Source: Paratinospora sagittata (lineage: Eukaryota > Streptophyta > Magnoliopsida > Ranunculales > Menispermaceae). From it: DNA of 64,000 nucleotides. Under the pieces are notes generated by a model. The model was not told where the DNA came from, made no database searches, and worked only from the letters and a program-made list of their open reading frames with translations. Each line of letters opens with the position of its first letter. Position 1 is the first letter of the stretch. The position numbers and the translations under genes are program-made. The stretch is taken from positions 10,784,501 to 10,848,500 of the forward strand of contig CM069607.1 of NCBI GenBank assembly GCA_035771175.1, given 5' to 3'. Below are positions 23,828 to 36,670 of this stretch, in pieces.

Positions 23828-24615
23828 TTTAGATTTCAGATCATGGGAAGTGTTACAACAAATTTTGAGAAGTTTAGTATCAGTGAGTAAGTATCAAATC
23901 GTTATGAGATTAGAGTTCAACTTGAGCTAGATAAATATGTCAATTATAAACTTTATAACGTAATATCGAGAATGAAAGTACAGTGGGTCTAACAAACTCA
24001 AAACTTTTAGGACATCGGTTAGAGACAAGAACTTGTATGAAAACTGTTTGGTTAGAATCTGAGATCAGGATGAATCTTTTATTCTTGGTTCCAAAGCGGT
24101 ATGAGACGTGGAGGAATTTAAGGGTATTTGAAGAGTCTTGATCTTGGAGACTAGCAGACCATGTTTAGTGAATGACTAACAACTCTGGACGAGCTTGTAT
24201 TGCTACGTTCAACTGGTATGGGACAGCTTGGACATAGTGGGTACCTGGGAAGCCTTAGTTGGTAGGACATTTGCGCATTGTTTGGGTGTATTGAAGTTTC
24301 TTTATGGAAGCTTATGTCACCGGGCTAGAGTGGTATGGGACACTTGAATACGGAGGGTATAAGTGAAAGTTTGGGAATTTTCTTTATACCATTGTTGTGT
24401 GGTATGTTGTTTGTTTGTTTGCTTGTCTTGTTTACTTGTATCAAAACCAAATCCTGTACCCTGTGACAATCATGGATTGTCAAAATTTTATGAAACCTAG
24501 AAACTGAATCAATAGGACCATTTTATTTTCGAGAACTTAGAATTCTGAATTTAGAGTCGCCTTAACCGGAAATAATTATCTCATGTAGTACTAAAGATGA
24601 GTTGAAATTTTATAG
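23828..24615 (+). other. Gypsy-1 untranslated leader
   Basis: About 790 nt between the primer site and the gag ATG with no long open frame. I see no further coding or regulatory signal in it. Confidence 0.5.
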
Positions 24616-26336
24616 ATGGCTGCACCTCGAAGAAGGAACACAAGGTCTGTGAGTGATCTCATAAGGGACACTGTACCAGCTGAGCAGACACAATCGACAT
24701 CCGAATCTCAGCCGACGGAGCAATAACATGCAAATCAAACAGTGAATGTTGACTCTGCTGGAACAGAGAACGTCCAACCTACAACAGTTCCAACCCCTGG
24801 AATTGTTTTGGGACCAGAGATGATGGCTAAATTTGTGAGGCAAGTCGTGGAACAGGTGACCAGACAGATGTCTCAACCTCAACTGAATCCAACTATTGTG
24901 GTGCAGGATGAACCAGAAACTCGAAATATCAAGAGACCTGAAGAAAAGGAATGGGCAGATCAATTGAAAGACTTCCAACGTATGCATCCTTCGAAATTTG
25001 AAGGAAAACCGGATCCAAAGGAAGCCGACAAGTGGTTCCAGGAGGTTTAGGAACACTTGGAAGTTCTGGGAGTAACTGGTCCACGAATGGTGGCAATTGC
25101 AACTCACCAATTCATAGGTGAAGCCAAACATTGGTAGAGAATGGTTAAAGAAAGTCCTACAGTGGATGTGAACACTATGACCTGGGCGACTTTTGAAGAA
25201 ATATTTTATGATAAATTCTTTCCCAAAGCGAACAGAAAAGAACTACAATCTGAATTTGTGAGACTGATACAGAGGAACATGACAGTGGCAGAATATGAGG
25301 CGAAGTTTATCGAACTTTCCAGATTTGCTCGTGAACTGGTCGCCAATGAACAGATGAAAGCTAGTAGATTTGCAGAAGGTCTCAAAATGGAGATTAGAAA
25401 GGTGGTTGTTCCGATGAATCTGGAGACTTACAAAGAGGTAGTTGAACGAGCCCTGTTAGTAGAAAGAGAACTGAACCTACAAGAAACAATACGGAACATG
25501 AACAAAGGCCTCAAAGACAGAATTTTGATTACCAGGGTAATCACAACAAGAGGCAGAATCTGAATAACTTCGGTGGCAATAGTAACAATTGGAACAGAAA
25601 CAAGTTCAACAATGGGAACCAGTAGAATAGGGGACAGAATCACAACGACGGGTCAGGAGGGTCTAGGCATAATGGTGGACAATAGATGCAGCAAAATAAT
25701 ATTCGTGCACCCCAACAAAATATAAATCAAGTAGTAGATACGAGACTTTGCTTCAAATGCAACCGACCGGGTCATTTGGTGCGAAACTGCACTATGTAAG
25801 GAGTTCGACAAAATTTTCATCCGGGCAACTGGCAGAACAACAACAATGTGCAAGGACGAAATCAAGCCAATCGTCTAAACTATAATCAAAATTAAATTCA
25901 AAATCAAATTCAAAATCAAAATCAAGGCAGAGTCTTTGCAATGACAGAAGGAAATCCTGAACAAGAAGTTGGTACAAACGAAGTGGTGGAAGGTACATTC
26001 ATTTTATTTCATGTTACAGTTAAAGTCTTGTTTGATTCTGGTGCATCAAGGTCTTTTATTTCTGAAAACTTAGCCAGGAAACTACAACTTTCCATTGTAC
26101 CTTTATCTGTCGTTATGAAGATTTCAACACGAGTAGGAGTAAACGTCCCAACAACTGAAAAATGTAGTTGTGACCTTAGAATTCATGATAAGCTGATTTC
26201 AGCTGAACTGATACTCTTACCCATTAATGATTATGATGTAATCTTGGGTATGGATTGGTTATCTGAGTACCAAGCCCAGATCGATTGCCTTCGAAAGAAG
26301 ATTACCTTCGGGAGAGCTGTTGAAAATTTATGGGGA
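24616..26336 (+). pseudogene. Gypsy-1 gag-protease
   Basis: Starts at MAAPRRRNTRSVSDLI. The retrotransposon gag domain spans about 24970-25500 (MHPSKFEGKPDPKEADKWF, then QSEFVRLIQRNMTVAEYEAKF). The zinc knuckle CFKCNRPGHLVRNC is near 25750-25790. The aspartic protease has VLFDSGASRSFIS near 26028-26066 and [17 protein letters not shown] near 26240, with its catalytic Asp kept. Seven in-frame stops lie at 24724, 25048, 25135, 25623, 25683, 25797 and 25893, all TAA or TAG where Gln fits the family or context. A one-base loss near 25520 shifts the frame, and another shift precedes pol. Confidence 0.8.
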
Positions 26337-27167
26337 TAGAAACAAAATCCTGAGGAATATCATGTCCGCACTTCTCGAATCTGTGAATAAAAAAGCGGAA
26401 TTCAAAACCTTAACAGCAGTCGAGCCTCTAAAGACCAAGAGGAATTTAGAAGAGTACTTGGTGGTTAGAGATTTTCCTGAAGTGTTTCCCGAAGAATTAC
26501 CAGGATTACCTCCTAAGCGGGAAGTAGAGTTCAAGATAGAACTGTACCCTGGAACAACCCCCATAGCCATGTCACCCTACAGAATGGCCCCTGGCGAACT
26601 AATCGAACTAAGGACCCAACTTGATGATCTTAGTGAGAAGGAATTTATCCAGCCGAGCGAATCACCCTGGGGAGCACCAGTATTGTTTGCCAAAAAGAAA
26701 GATGGGTCGATGAGACTGTGTATTGACTATAGAAAATTAAATCAAGTCACAGTCAAGAACAAGTACCCCCTTCCCAGAATAGATGATTTGTTCGATCAAC
26801 TGAAGGGAGCAACTTGTTTTTCCAAGATCGACCTAAGGTCTGGTTATCACCAACTTAGAATCAAAGAGTCAGATATACCAAAGACAGCAGTCAAGGCTAG
26901 GTATGGACACTTTGAATTCAGAGTCATGCCATTTGGACTCACTGATGCACCAGCAGCATTTATGGACCTAATGAATAGGACGTTTAGGCCTCATCTAGAC
27001 AAATTTGTAGTGGTATTTGTTGATGATATTCTGGTTTATTCGAAGACCCGTGAGGAACATCAGGAACACCTTAGAGTAGTTTTGGAAACATTGAGGCGAA
27101 ATGAATTGTATGTCAAATTTGAAAAATGTGAATTTTGGATGAAGTCAATCAAATTTTTGGGCCATGT

Positions 27168-29244
27168 TGTAACACCCCGTAAATTTACTTAAATACATAC
27201 ATGTATTTTCTATGTAAGAGCTAACTATACACTTGAGAATACACGTATTTGAGCTAAATATACGTGTATGATTGAGTGTATAAAGAAAAAGACAAATATA
27301 CGTGTGTATGGTTGGTTACTTAAAAATGTGGATTGAGTGTATGAAGAAGAAGAACGAATAAAAAGATAAAATAAAATAAAATAATGAACAGTATTTGAAT
27401 CGTAAGTGTACTATTCATAAGGTATTGTTCATCAAATAGTATCGTGAATCGTATTCAGAAGAAGACAAAATAAAAAAAAAAAGAATAAAAAAATAAAAAA
27501 AATAAAATCAAACTTACCGCAGTTGCTGGAGAAGCAGAAGGAGAAAACGAAAGAAAGAAGAAGAAAGAGGAGGAAAGAAAAGAGGAACGCGTGATTCGCG
27601 CGAAATCTGGACTTCTGGTAAGTGATTTCCAGTCTATTCCTTCGTGAAATTACTATCTAAGCTAGATGTAACGATTCTAGCGGACTAATTTTAGCTGTGG
27701 GAGGCGTTTTACGGCATTTTTAAAAATTGGGGTTTTGACCCAACGTTAATGGAAAATTCGCTAGGAAGGTAAAAAAATACTCTCTGGACTGTCGGGACTC
27801 CGAATCTGTGGTTAGATTCTATTTCATGCGTTTTGGAGACCGTTTGACAATTTTAATCCAATTTACATCTTTCGGATGAATAGTAATAAATAGTGAATAG
27901 TGAATAGTAAATAATGAATAGTCAATAGTAAAATAGTGAGTAGTGAAATAGTGAATAGTGAATAGTGCATAGTGAATGGTGCATAGTGAACAGTGATGTG
28001 AACAGTGATGTGAACAGTGATGTGCATCCAATGAAACTCTGGTTTGAGATCATAGAATCGTAGAGAACTGAATTACGGAGGTTTCGATGCTAAGATTGTG
28101 ATTTTTGGATATGATTTGATATTTTTAGTAGCTAACGATATGATAAATGGTGCTTCTCATGATAAGTTCTGGTTCATTTCAGTTGAGAGCTTGCGTACAT
28201 GGATAAACGCTCTTGAGGACGTTTATGGTGCTCGCTTTTAAAGGATATATTGGATTAGAAACCCGTGTAACCACTGTGAGTATAGTTTCATTGATTTGGT
28301 TCTTGTATGACATTATACATATATAAAATGTTTGATTGTATGCATGATATATTTATATATACATTGAGTTTTATGGATCATGCAAACTGATTTTAGCATT
28401 GGAGTTTGTAATGATGAGGCTTTGTGAATCCTCATTGTCATTTCGTTAGGAATTAGACCCGGATGAGGTTTTGCGAGTCCTCATTGTCAGTAGGTCTGTC
28501 CTAACAAGGGTTGCGATCCTTGAAATGACTGTGAATTGGGTAATGAGAGGCTGTGTCTACCTTGTACGACCATACAAGGGTTAGACCCGCTCTCTTGCCT
28601 TGCGGAGGAGGGAGATTGTGCATTGTATTATGAAAAACTCATGAAATTTATGTTGTTGACATGTATAATATATTCGTTGAATGATGCATGTGTTGCATAA
28701 GTGTTTGAAATGATTTTAAATGTCATATTTCTCTAAATGTATATAATTGTCATCTCAAGAACTATATTCACTGAGCTGTTGTTTGCTCACCCCATTTCCT
28801 CCAATATTTCAGGTATTGAGTCGAAGGGAAAAGGAAACTCCGTGAGTGATAATCACGTGAGCCTTCGTCTGGTATGTGTATGTATGCTTGGAGGAAATAG
28901 ATTATATTTATGTTATTTTGATATATATAATTATCACACACGATATATATGTAATATCACCTAGATGGGTTGTGTGGTAATATTATATAATGCTTGGGAT
29001 GATGAAATGAGCTGATCATAGATACGTATCAGGTGAGAATTTATTTTGTGGAATGAATGGAATGATTATAGAGATCTATATTGGGTTTGATTTGTGGTAT
29101 AGGAAAAAAATTTCTGTACATTTTGGGAAGTATTGTGAGAGTACGTGAAGGCTGACAGTGTATTATATACTGTATATGAGTATGTACAGTGTATGGTACG
29201 CTGTGCCGGTCATGACGTCAGCCTACGTCAGGGGCGTCGTGACA
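27168..29244 (+). mobile_element. Family-B solo LTR (2077 bp) in gypsy-1 RT, perfect TSD
   Basis: Starts TGTAACACCCCG and ends GGCGTCGTGACA, flanked by CATGT at 27163-27167 and 29245-29249. Gypsy-1 RT coding is contiguous across the flanks. Related LTRs occur in minus orientation at 46764-48765 and in parts of 36932-45731. There is no internal region, so it is a solo LTR. Confidence 0.9.
27888..28025 (+). repeat. GTGAATA/GTGAACA simple repeat in family-B LTR
   Basis: Degenerate tandem of AATAGTGAATAGTG changing to GTGAACAGTGAT. The same patch occurs in reverse at about 44620-44740 and in altered form at about 47950-48080 in the related LTRs, so it belongs to the family and is length-variable. 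Confidence 0.7.
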
Positions 29245-31536
29245 CATGTAGTGTCATCAGAAGGGATATCCGTAGATCCAACAAAAGTTGAAGCAGTAAT
29301 GAACTGGGAAAAGCCAAAGTCAGTGACAGATATTAGAAGCTTTCTGGGACTAGCTGGTTACTATAGAAGATTTATTCTAAATTTTTCGAGACTAGCTGAG
29401 CCTATGACAAAGCTAACAAGGAAGAATGCCACATTTAGTTGGGATGAGAAATGTGAGAATTCCTTTCAGGAGTTGAAGAGACGATTAACCACAGCCCCAA
29501 TATTGATCACTCCTACAAGCGGAGTCGGTTATGTTATTTACACTGATGCTTCTAAGAATGGTCTTGGCACTGTTCTGATGCAGGAAGGTAAAGTGGTTGC
29601 TTATGCTTCTAGGCAACTGAAGACTCATGAACAGAACTACCCGACTCATGATTTAGAATTGGCTGCTATTGTATTTTCCTTGAAGATATGGAGACACTAT
29701 CTTTATGGAGAGAAATTTGATCTATACTCTGATCATAAGAGTTTGAAGTACATCTATACACAAAAAGAGTTAAATTTGAGACAAAGGAGATGGATGGAAT
29801 TGCTGAATGATTATGATTTTCAGCTGCATTATCACCCAGGGAAAGCCAACGTAGTCGCAGATGCTTTAAGTCGAAAATCGTATAAGAACGATGCAGAAAA
29901 AGCCCAGATGTACCAATTGATTGAAGATTATAATTTGGGCATACAAAAAGGTGAAAATCAGATTTTCTTATATAATATGAGCTGCAAGCCAGACCTATTA
30001 CATCAAATTAAGGAAGGTCAAGCTCAAGATAGAAAACTGATAAAATGGGTGGCAAATGCAAGAGCCAATAATGGAAAGGCAAATTTCAAAATCAATTCAG
30101 AAGGGTTATTAAGGTTCAGAGATCGAATTTGTGTACCCAGAATTGAAGAAATTAAAAAGATCTTATTTGATGAGGCACATCAGACTAAATATACTTTACA
30201 TCCTGGTGGAGATAAGATGTACCAAAATTTGAAGAAAAATTATTGGTGGAAAGGTATGAAAAGAGATGTGGCCAAATATGTGTCTAAATGCCTTACATGT
30301 CAGCAAGTTAAGGCCGAACATAAAAGACCGTCAGGATTGTTACAACCTTTAGAAATCCCTGAATGGAAATGGGATAACATAGCAATGGATTTCGTCGGAG
30401 CTCTTCCTAGAAATCAGAAAGGTGAGGATAAAGTTTGGGTAATTGTGGATCGACTTACCAAAGTGGCACACTTCTTACCTATTAAATCCACAGATACGAT
30501 TGGTAAACTGGGTGAGCTGTATGTTAAAGAGATTGTGAAGCTACACAGAGTACCCAAATCGATAGTGTCAGATAGAGATTCCTTATTCACATCACAGTTC
30601 TGGCAGAGCTTACAGCGGGAATTGGGAACCAAATTAACCATGAGCACCGCCTATCATCCTTAGACAGATGGTCAATCCGAAAGGGTTATTCAGATCTTAG
30701 AAGACATGTTGAGAGCTTGTGTACTAGATTTCAAGGGAAATTGGAGTAAATACTTACACCTAGCAGAGTTTGCTTATAACAATAGTTACCAGGCAAGTAT
30801 ACAAATGGCTCCATATGAAGCTCTATATGGACGACCATGTAGGTCACCACTGTGTTGGGCCGATTGGGAAGATAAGGTACTTACAGGACCTGATATGATA
30901 ATGGAAATGAACGAAAAAGTGAAGTTGATCCAGAAAAGGCTAGTTACTGCACAGAGTAGGCAGAAGAGCTACGCAGATAAAAGGCGCCGACCTCTAGAGT
31001 TCCAAAAAGGTGATAAGGTATTTCTGAGAATAAGCCCTCAAAAAGGCATCATGAGGTTTGGTAAGAAAGGGAAATTATCGCCGCGATTCATCGGTCCGTT
31101 CAAGATCTGTGATCGAATTGGTGAGAATGCTTACAAACTAGATTTACCAACTAGTTTATCCGCTATTCACAACGTATTCCATGTATCGATGTTGCGAAAA
31201 TATGAACCAGACCCTTCCCACACCATCGATTGGAAAGACGTAAAAGTACAAGCTGATGCCACCTATGAAGAAGGACCCTTATAGATCCTAGATTGGAAAG
31301 TTCATAGTTTGAGAAACAAAGACATTCCATTGGTTAAAGTATTATGGAAGCATCATGGAGTTGAAAAGGCCACTTGGGAACTTGAAAGTGAAATGAAAGC
31401 CAAATACGCCGACTTATTCCACAGAACACTCTAGGTTTCGAGATAGAACTGATCAACAGTGGAAAAGTTGAACGTCAGCAAGTAGGTAAGCTTATACTTT
31501 AATTTCGAGATGAAATTTCTTTTAAGACGGGAAGAT

Positions 31537-33821
31537 TGTAATACCCAGAAAAAAAAAGTTAGTAGTAAAAAATAAGATTTCAAACACGATCCTGAAATCA
31601 CGCCGAAAATCTCGCCGACATGTCGCCTGGAATCTCGTAGAGATCTCGCCGGAAATCTCACCTACATGTTGGCTAGAATCTCGCTATCGCTCTCTTTAAA
31701 CCCAATCGCACAACCTCGCCCTTTCAAAAACAACGCACAAGCCTCTCGAAACCCTCTTCTCTTCTCTCTTCCTTTCTTCCAGCGCACACCGCCGCCCTCT
31801 CTTCTCTTCTCCGCCACTGATCTCGCCGCCGCACTCTTCTCCGCCACTGATCTTGCCGCTCTCTCTCTTCTCTTCGCCGATCTCTCTTCTCCGATCTCTC
31901 GCTATCACTCTCGTTCTCACTCTCGATCTCTCGCTCTCACTCCCTCTGCTCTCTACATCTCGCCCTCGCTCTCTTCTTCTTCTCTTCTTCTCCTTTTCCC
32001 CATGCTCTTTTCTTTCCCTTTTCTCTCTCTCTCCCCTGTTTTCTTCCTTCCGCCCTGCAACTCACTCAAGTATATTTTATTTATTTTTTATTTTATTTTC
32101 TTTTCTTTAAGCAACCAACATATTATATAATATATTTATATATATATCATACATACAATACCACATATAAACTCCCCTATTTTCTTCCTTCCGCCCTGCA
32201 ACTCAAAATTTATTTTATTTATTTATTTTTTTATTTATTTTCTTTTAAGCAACCAACAGGTTATATAATATATTTATATGTATCATACATTTTTTTTAAC
32301 CAAGTGTTATTATTTTTTTTAAACATTGCAACTCAAGTGTTATTATTTTTTAAGCAATCAAGATGTTATATAATATATTTGTATGTATCATACATTTTTT
32401 TAACCAAGTATTATTATTATTTTTAAATATTGCAACTCAAGTGTTATTATTTTTTTAAGCAATCAAGATTTATATAATATATTTATATGTATCATACATT
32501 TTTTTTTTAACCAAGTGTTATTATTATTTTAAACATTGCAACTCAAGTGTTATTATTTTTTTTTAGCAATCAAGATGTTATATAATATATTTATATGTAT
32601 CATACATTTTTTTAACCAAGTGTTATTATTATTTTTTAAACATTGCAACTGAAGTGTTATTATTTTTAAGCAATCAAGATGTTATATAATATATTTATAT
32701 GTATCATACATTTTTTTTAAACCAAGTGTTATTATTTTTTTTAAAGCAACCAAGATGTTATATAATATATATATATATCATACATACAATACTGCATATA
32801 ATATATTAGATTATGGTATATCATATTTTACGTTTTTACTATCTAGATCATCATATTATATCAGGTGGAAGTTTATTAGCTAAGTTATATTATATGTATA
32901 ATGTGACCACCAACATACAACATAGACATGTATGCACATTATATTAATATAATATAATACAAAAACAAGTGATTAACTTGTGATTTATGCGTGGATAGGT
33001 TGATAACGCCAACGTCGAGGAATCAATCTCAACACATTTGGAAATTAGCGATTCAGGTGGGGATGATTCTAGGCCTTCATAATATTTTATTTGATATATA
33101 GAGAGGAAGGTTAAATTAATTAGGTCCATAATATTATTAGATTGCTTATGCATGTCTATTGTACATGATTATATATATGCAATATTGTGATTGTTTAACC
33201 ATGATGATATGTGTGTTAACATGATTTTTATTCTGATCAAATGATAATTGGATGCATAAATTTCATGTGGTAGTTGAATTCATATATAAATTATAATGCC
33301 TGATAATGAAATGTATGATTTGGAATATTGGCATAGTGAATGCGTGAACACTATTATAATTGATTTTGTGACATGATACCATGTGTAGTGGAGTTGAATA
33401 TGTTTTATGAATGCACTTAATATCGTGCTTATACCGTACGTATGGCGTGACATCACTAAAGAACACGATTAAGATAAGAATCACACATATGAGGCAGTTA
33501 TTCTAAGGAATATCGCCAATGTTCTAATTTTTGGGCTGTGCCACCCTGAGTTTGGTTTTCCTAAAGGTACGTGATATAGAACATGATGAAATTCTCGACT
33601 CAAACAATCTAATGTTGCAACGATTAATGTGTGAAACTTGTTTGTAATGTTCTTGTGTATGTATCATAATAAAATATTGTGAATTGTTTAGATGACCCAC
33701 TGGTTATGGGTTAAGATAGACGGATACGAGTAACGTCTCGATTTTCAGTGATATTTTATATAAAAGTAAAATATTTATTATCTTAGAAAAAAAAATTAGT
33801 TTTGAAAATTGGGGTGTTACA
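31537..33821 (+). repeat. Gypsy-1 3' LTR (2285 bp)
   Basis: Begins TGTAATACCC directly after the polypurine tract AAGACGGGAAGA and ends GGGGTGTTACA. It holds a CT-rich stretch (31680-32060) that yields spurious long frames, a partial duplication of a CTTCCGCCCTGCAACTCA segment, and the 105-bp tandem repeat. Relative to the 5' LTR it lacks 439 bp, with a TGG shared at the breakpoint, indicating a microhomology deletion. Confidence 0.85.
32240..32790 (+). repeat. Minisatellite of about 105 bp, about five copies, in gypsy-1 3' LTR
   Basis: Each unit contains TTAACCAAGTGTTATTATT, a T-run, TTGCAACTCAAGTGTTATT and GCAATCAAGATGTTATATAA followed by TTTATATGTATCATACAT. Copies differ by point changes and T-run length. 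The 5' LTR has roughly 1.5 copies. Confidence 0.8.
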
Positions 33822-36133
33822 GAGGTATTCGAGCTATGTCTTGATGTGCTTAATAATGGTAGATCGGTTGTAGATATCAACCACACTCATATAACTCTTA
33901 TTCCGAAGGTGAAAAAGCCCACTTTGGTGTCTGAATTCAGACCGATCAGTCTTTGCAACGTGATCTACAAAATAATCACGAAAGCAATGACGAACAGGCT
34001 TCGCCTGGTGATTGATTCAATTATTTCAGACTCACAGAGTGCTTTCATTCTGGGTCGCCTGATTACAGACAATGTTATTCTAGGCTATGAAGGACTTCAT
34101 CTATTAAGAGATAGAAGCAGAAGAAGCATCAACCACATGGCCCTTAAGCTGGACATGAGCAAGGCATATGATAGGGTGGAATGGACATTCTTGGAACATA
34201 TGATGTTTGTACTAGGCATTAGACCAGATTGGATTAATCTTACACTCAGGTGTATTGCCTCGTCAGGGTGATCCACTTTCCCCATTTTTATTCCTTACAT
34301 GTGCAGAAGGTTTATCTGCATTGATGTATAATACAATCAATATGAACACCCTTTTTGGTTTACACATGGGTAGAGGGGGCCCTTGCATTTCTTACTTATT
34401 TTTTGGGAATGATAGTCTAATATTTATAAAAGCCACTGCAGATGAGAGTCAACAGCTGAAAAGTATTCTTCAGGACTACGCAGCAACATCTGGGCAAATG
34501 ACCAATTTTGATAAACTACCCTCTCTTTTAGTGCCAATGTGACCCCTGAAGATCGGACTTCTACTCAGCAGATTCTAGAAGTGCCAGTAGTAGAGTGTCA
34601 TGGAAAATATCTGGGAATGCCATCCCTAGTATCAAAGAACAAAGGATGTCGTGAAATTATGCTAAGGGTTGTCATTCAGGCGGTCCCAACTTATCTCATG
34701 TCATGCTTCAGGATACCAAAGATGATTCTAAAATATATTGAAAAGCTCATGGCTCGGTTCTGGTGGGGTGGCCCCTTACTATCAAAAAAGATTCATTGGA
34801 AAAAATGGCAAGATCTTTGTAAGTCCAAATTCCTTGGAGGTGTGGGTTTTCATAGTATGTCCATATTCAATCAAGCTCTTATTGCCAAACAGGGTTGGAG
34901 GATTTTAACTATGGAAAACTCACTGTTAGCTCGAGTACTAAAATCAAGATACTATCCACAAAGGGAGTTCATGGAAGCAACCATTGGCCGAAGACCATCT
35001 TTTTTGTGGCAAAGCATTCTCTGGGGCTGAAATCTTCTTGAAAAAGGGACACGATGGAGAGTTGGAGATGGCAGTAACATCCGCATTACAAAGGACAAAT
35101 GGATTCCAAGAATAAAGTCTTTCAAGCTAATATGTCCTACCACAGTCCCACAAGGTGATCATGTTGACAAATTAATAACCAGGGACAATCAATGGGATAT
35201 AGAGTATTTACAAAATCACTTTCATCTAGAAGATATTGAGGCAATCCTCTCTATTCCCATTTGTTCCTCTAAAATAGAAGATACTATGATCTGGCACTAT
35301 GAGAAACCGGGCGTTTATTTTGTTAAAAGTGGTTATAAATTGGCACTGAATGATCCAATGGAAGCTTCCTCGGCCTCTTCGACAAACTCAATTGCCGGTT
35401 GGCAAAAGCTATGGAAGCTCAACATCCCCACCAAAGTCAATTTTGTTTTCTGGAAAGCGGTCCATAACTATTTTCCTACATGGACTAATCTTGTAACCCG
35501 GAAGATTATTGATCAAGGGCGATGTGGTATTTGTTTCTTTCCAGCTGCATCCACCCAACACATCCTTTTCTCTTGTACAACAGCGAAAGAAGCGTGGAGG
35601 GCTCTGAATTTTATTAGAGACATCGGTCATACTCACTCCCAAGCGCTGCAAGATTGTGCATTGAGTCCTTCTACAAATTGGCGTGCAGATGAGTGGGAAA
35701 GAATCATCACTATTATGTGGGCGTTATGGAGCAATTACAATCAAGTTTCTCTTGGTGCAAAAGGTCATTCTGGTGATGCAGTTGCGCAGTGGTCCCAGGA
35801 ATACATTGCCATGTATCAGGAAGCCCAGACCAACAAGCGTCACATTAACACACCTGCAAGACCATCGATTTCAGCTGATAGTGTATGGCAACCTCCAAGT
35901 TTGGGTATCTTTAAATTGAATACTGATGCGGCCCTAGATGAAACAAAGAAGCTGGCTAATGTTCCTAGAAACTGTAGTGGCGTTGCTCATAAGCTGGCTT
36001 AATTTGGGCAGTCTATTGATGACGAGTGTGTGTGGATAAAAGATGCACCACCCTGGTTGCTATCAGCTATTCACAAAGATGTGTCATCTATTTCAATTCC
36101 TCATCAATAAACTTGTCTTTTCCTTTAAAAAAA
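33822..36133 (+). mobile_element. LINE-C: LINE fragment (RT to 3' end), plus strand
   Basis: Starts inside the RT region at the gypsy-1 LTR junction. The RT has LIPKVKKPTLVSEFRPISLC, SAFILGRLITDNV, LKLDMSKAYDRVEW and RQGDPLSPFLFL. The catalytic box is FFGNDSLIF instead of the usual FADD/YADD, so the first catalytic Asp is lost. A deletion removes the stretch between LTLRC and RQGD. The zinc-binding domain is near 34700-35640 (FWWGGPLLSKKIHWKKW, then CFFPAASTQHILFSC). RNase H starts with FKLNTDAALDETK but most of the domain is deleted before VPRNCSGVAHKLA. The 3' end has A-runs near 36127. The 5' half is not found on the other side of gypsy-1. Confidence 0.8.
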
Positions 36134-36659
36134 ATAAAAATGATTGCAAGTGATCTTGCTACACATTTAAAAGATTTCAAAAGTAGGAAATAAAGTGATC
36201 AAGGATGAATGAGAAAAAAAGAAAAAGAAAAAAAGCAAAAATCATAAACAGTAAGAGTTAGAGAAGAGAAAGAACCTTGTGCTAAGAAAAGCGAAGGTAC
36301 TGCTCATGCTGAGAAGAAGATAAAAAGTTTGAAGGTACAGGATCGAGGTCTCATTGTAGTTGAGTTTGAAGGAAACAATAATTTGAAAAGTTCTTCTCAA
36401 ATTTAAATGGCTATGGAATCAAATCATGAAGAAATCCTTTCTAATTTGGCTCAATGCATAGCAATATCAAAGGGTTTGACACAAAAGAATATGGAACGAT
36501 GTAACTCTTTCCATTTATATATTATAGCCGTTACAATGGGAGCATCTTTTCTTTCCTTGTATTCATCCTGAATTTTTGTATATAGTTTTCTATTAATACT
36601 TCGTTGTATCCCTGGTAAAAGTAAGGAATGAGAATTATAGTTTTATTTCAAATTTCTCA
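36134..36659 (+). repeat. Probable copia-3 5' LTR and unassigned sequence
   Basis: The part next to the primer site (about 36500-36659) is probably the end of the copia-3 LTR, with a TATATATTATAG box near 36513. The part before it (36134-36500) is A-rich and shows no gene or clear LTR start. The LTR left end is not resolved. Confidence 0.4.
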
Positions 36660-36670
36660 TGGTATCAGAG
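36660..36670 (+). promoter_or_regulatory. Primer-binding site of copia-3
   Basis: TGGTATCAGAG, complementary to initiator tRNA-Met, lies 36 nt before the gag ATG at 36707. This is normal spacing for plant copia elements. Confidence 0.7.

Larger units (their letters stand above)
26305..31434 (+). pseudogene. Gypsy-1 pol (RT, RNase H, integrase, chromodomain-like end), split
   Basis: RT part 1 (to 27167) has [20 protein letters not shown], a [10 protein letters not shown] strand and the catalytic FVDDILVYS, then breaks at LGHV where the solo LTR is inserted. It resumes at 29250 with [15 protein letters not shown]. RNase H (29530-29880) keeps [17 protein letters not shown] and LYSDHKSL. Integrase (30160-30710) keeps [20 protein letters not shown] and SDRDSLFTS. 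The C-terminal end has FHVSMLRKYEPDPSH and a chromodomain-like segment. TAG stops at 30661 and 31282 sit where Gln is expected. Apart from these and the insertion the frame is largely open, so decay is moderate. Confidence 0.85.
22159..33821 (+). mobile_element. Gypsy-1: Ty3/gypsy chromovirus-like element, dead, with nested solo LTR
   Basis: Layout on the plus strand: truncated 5' LTR (22159-23812), tRNA-Met primer site, leader, gag-protease, RT-RNase H-integrase-C-terminal chromodomain-like region, polypurine tract (31523-31536) and full 3' LTR (31537-33821). A 2077-bp solo LTR of family B is inserted in the RT. The domain order with a chromodomain-like end (VKVLWKHHGVEKATWELE) suggests the Tekay/Del branch. 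The frame is broken by stops and frameshifts. The right end lies directly in LINE-C. The left TSD is lost with the 5' LTR end. Confidence 0.85.

Noticed and set aside
31666..32130. 154-codon Ser/Leu-rich open frame
   Set aside because: Lies in a CT-rich part of the gypsy-1 LTR; the composition alone explains it, and antisense frames there are equally long.
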